Assembly (NCBI GenBank): GCA_024762895.1
Contig: JANTGN010000146.1
Span: forward strand, 1 to 6,757
Reading direction: 5' to 3'
Length of the DNA: 6,757 nucleotides
Source of the DNA: Thiotrichales bacterium
GTDB taxonomy: Bacteria > Pseudomonadota > Gammaproteobacteria > J044
The notes under the pieces are model-generated. The model was not told the DNA's origin. It did no database searches and saw only the letters and a list, made by a program, of their open reading frames with translations. A program made the position numbers and the translations under genes. Positions within the stretch are counted from its first letter, which is position 1, and the number at the start of each line of letters is the position of its first letter. Of the stretch, positions 6,341-6,757 are shown one piece after another.

Positions 6341-6407
6341 TCAATTACCAAGTGCGTTGCTAGGTTATTAAACCCTGGTAATACCAATGTTTATGAGGTG
6401 AAAAGTT

Positions 6408-6757
6408 ATGAGACTTTCAACAAAAGGTCGCTATGCGGTTACTGCGATGATGGATCTGGCTATTTACGGTAGTGTGGGGCCCGTTACCCTGGCTGATATT
6501 TCTCAGTGTCAGGGAATCTCGCTATCCTACCTGGAGCAATTATTTGCCAAGCTGCGCAAGGCCAAGCTGGTTGAAGGTGTGCGTGGTCCCGGTGGCGGTT
6601 ATCGACTGAGTCGTCCCGGTAGCCAGATCAGCGTGGCTGAGATTATTGCAGCCGTGGATGAAAAGGTTGATATGACTCAATGTTCAGGCAAGGGTGATTG
6701 TCAGGATGGTGAAAAGTGCCTGACTCACGACCTGTGGATGGACCTGAGCCAGCGTCT
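6408..6757 (+). CDS. iscR: IscR, Rrf2-family Fe-S cluster-sensing regulator (3' end outside window)
   Basis: Transcription factor that binds a [2Fe-2S] cluster and represses the isc Fe-S assembly operon when clusters are plentiful. The first 116 residues are present. The opening MRLSTKGRYAVTAMMDLA and the winged helix-turn-helix (about 1-70, with RGPGGGYRLSR in the wing) are characteristic. Cluster ligands fall at the same numbers as in E. coli IscR: C92, C98, C104 and H107. E43, the recognition-helix glutamate that separates type 1 from type 2 sites, is kept. The start has GAGG at 6395-6398, nine bases before the ATG. The upstream IscR box indicates autorepression. In most gammaproteobacteria iscS, iscU and iscA follow, which is expected but cannot be seen here. 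Confidence 0.97.
   Translation, partial: MRLSTKGRYAVTAMMDLAIYGSVGPVTLADISQCQGISLSYLEQLFAKLRKAKLVEGVRGPGGGYRLSRPGSQISVAEIIAAVDEKVDMTQCSGKGDCQDGEKCLTHDLWMDLSQR

Overview
The window looks like ordinary chromosome from a gammaproteobacterium. The evidence is an IscR with the E. coli-type ligand spacing behind a classical IscR box, a DUF1249 (YqiB-like) protein typical of that class, a CopA-type copper ATPase with two N-terminal metal-binding domains, and a soluble GGDEF protein. Base composition is moderate and codon use looks even across the genes. I see no insertion sequence, integrase, tRNA, CRISPR array or other sign of transfer, and no species can be named from this sequence alone.

Layout, left to right: (1) positions 1-208 hold the tail of an unidentified plus-strand reading frame, followed by a short leader with a TATAAA-like element inside a small dyad. 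(2) 209-2881 is a copper-handling pair: a P1B-1 Cu+ efflux ATPase (copA, GTG start) followed at once by a single-domain HMA copper chaperone (CopZ-like). (3) 2882-2996 is an AT-rich spacer with an extended -10 promoter and a good ribosome binding site for (4) a cytoplasmic diguanylate cyclase (2997-4046) with a full GGDEF motif but a degenerate inhibitory site. (5) A PGM1-type phosphoglucomutase lies on the minus strand (4047-5681); its stop codon abuts that of the cyclase with no base between. (6) A 78-bp divergent spacer leads to (7) a DUF1249 protein (5760-6263). (8) The window ends inside iscR (6408 onward), preceded by a strong match to the type 1 IscR binding site overlapping the promoter.

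How the genes work together: CopA and the CopZ-like protein form a clear functional unit, the chaperone handing Cu(I) to the pump. The cyclase (c-di-GMP synthesis), phosphoglucomutase (glucose-1-P/glucose-6-P, supplying glycogen and surface polysaccharide precursors) and IscR (Fe-S cluster homeostasis) are each recognisable, but their adjacency does not by itself show a joint pathway. Copper export beside Fe-S regulation is biologically suggestive because Cu(I) damages Fe-S clusters, but that link is inference. I did not find a clearly new system; the findings below are modest points about regulation, start sites and active-site variants.
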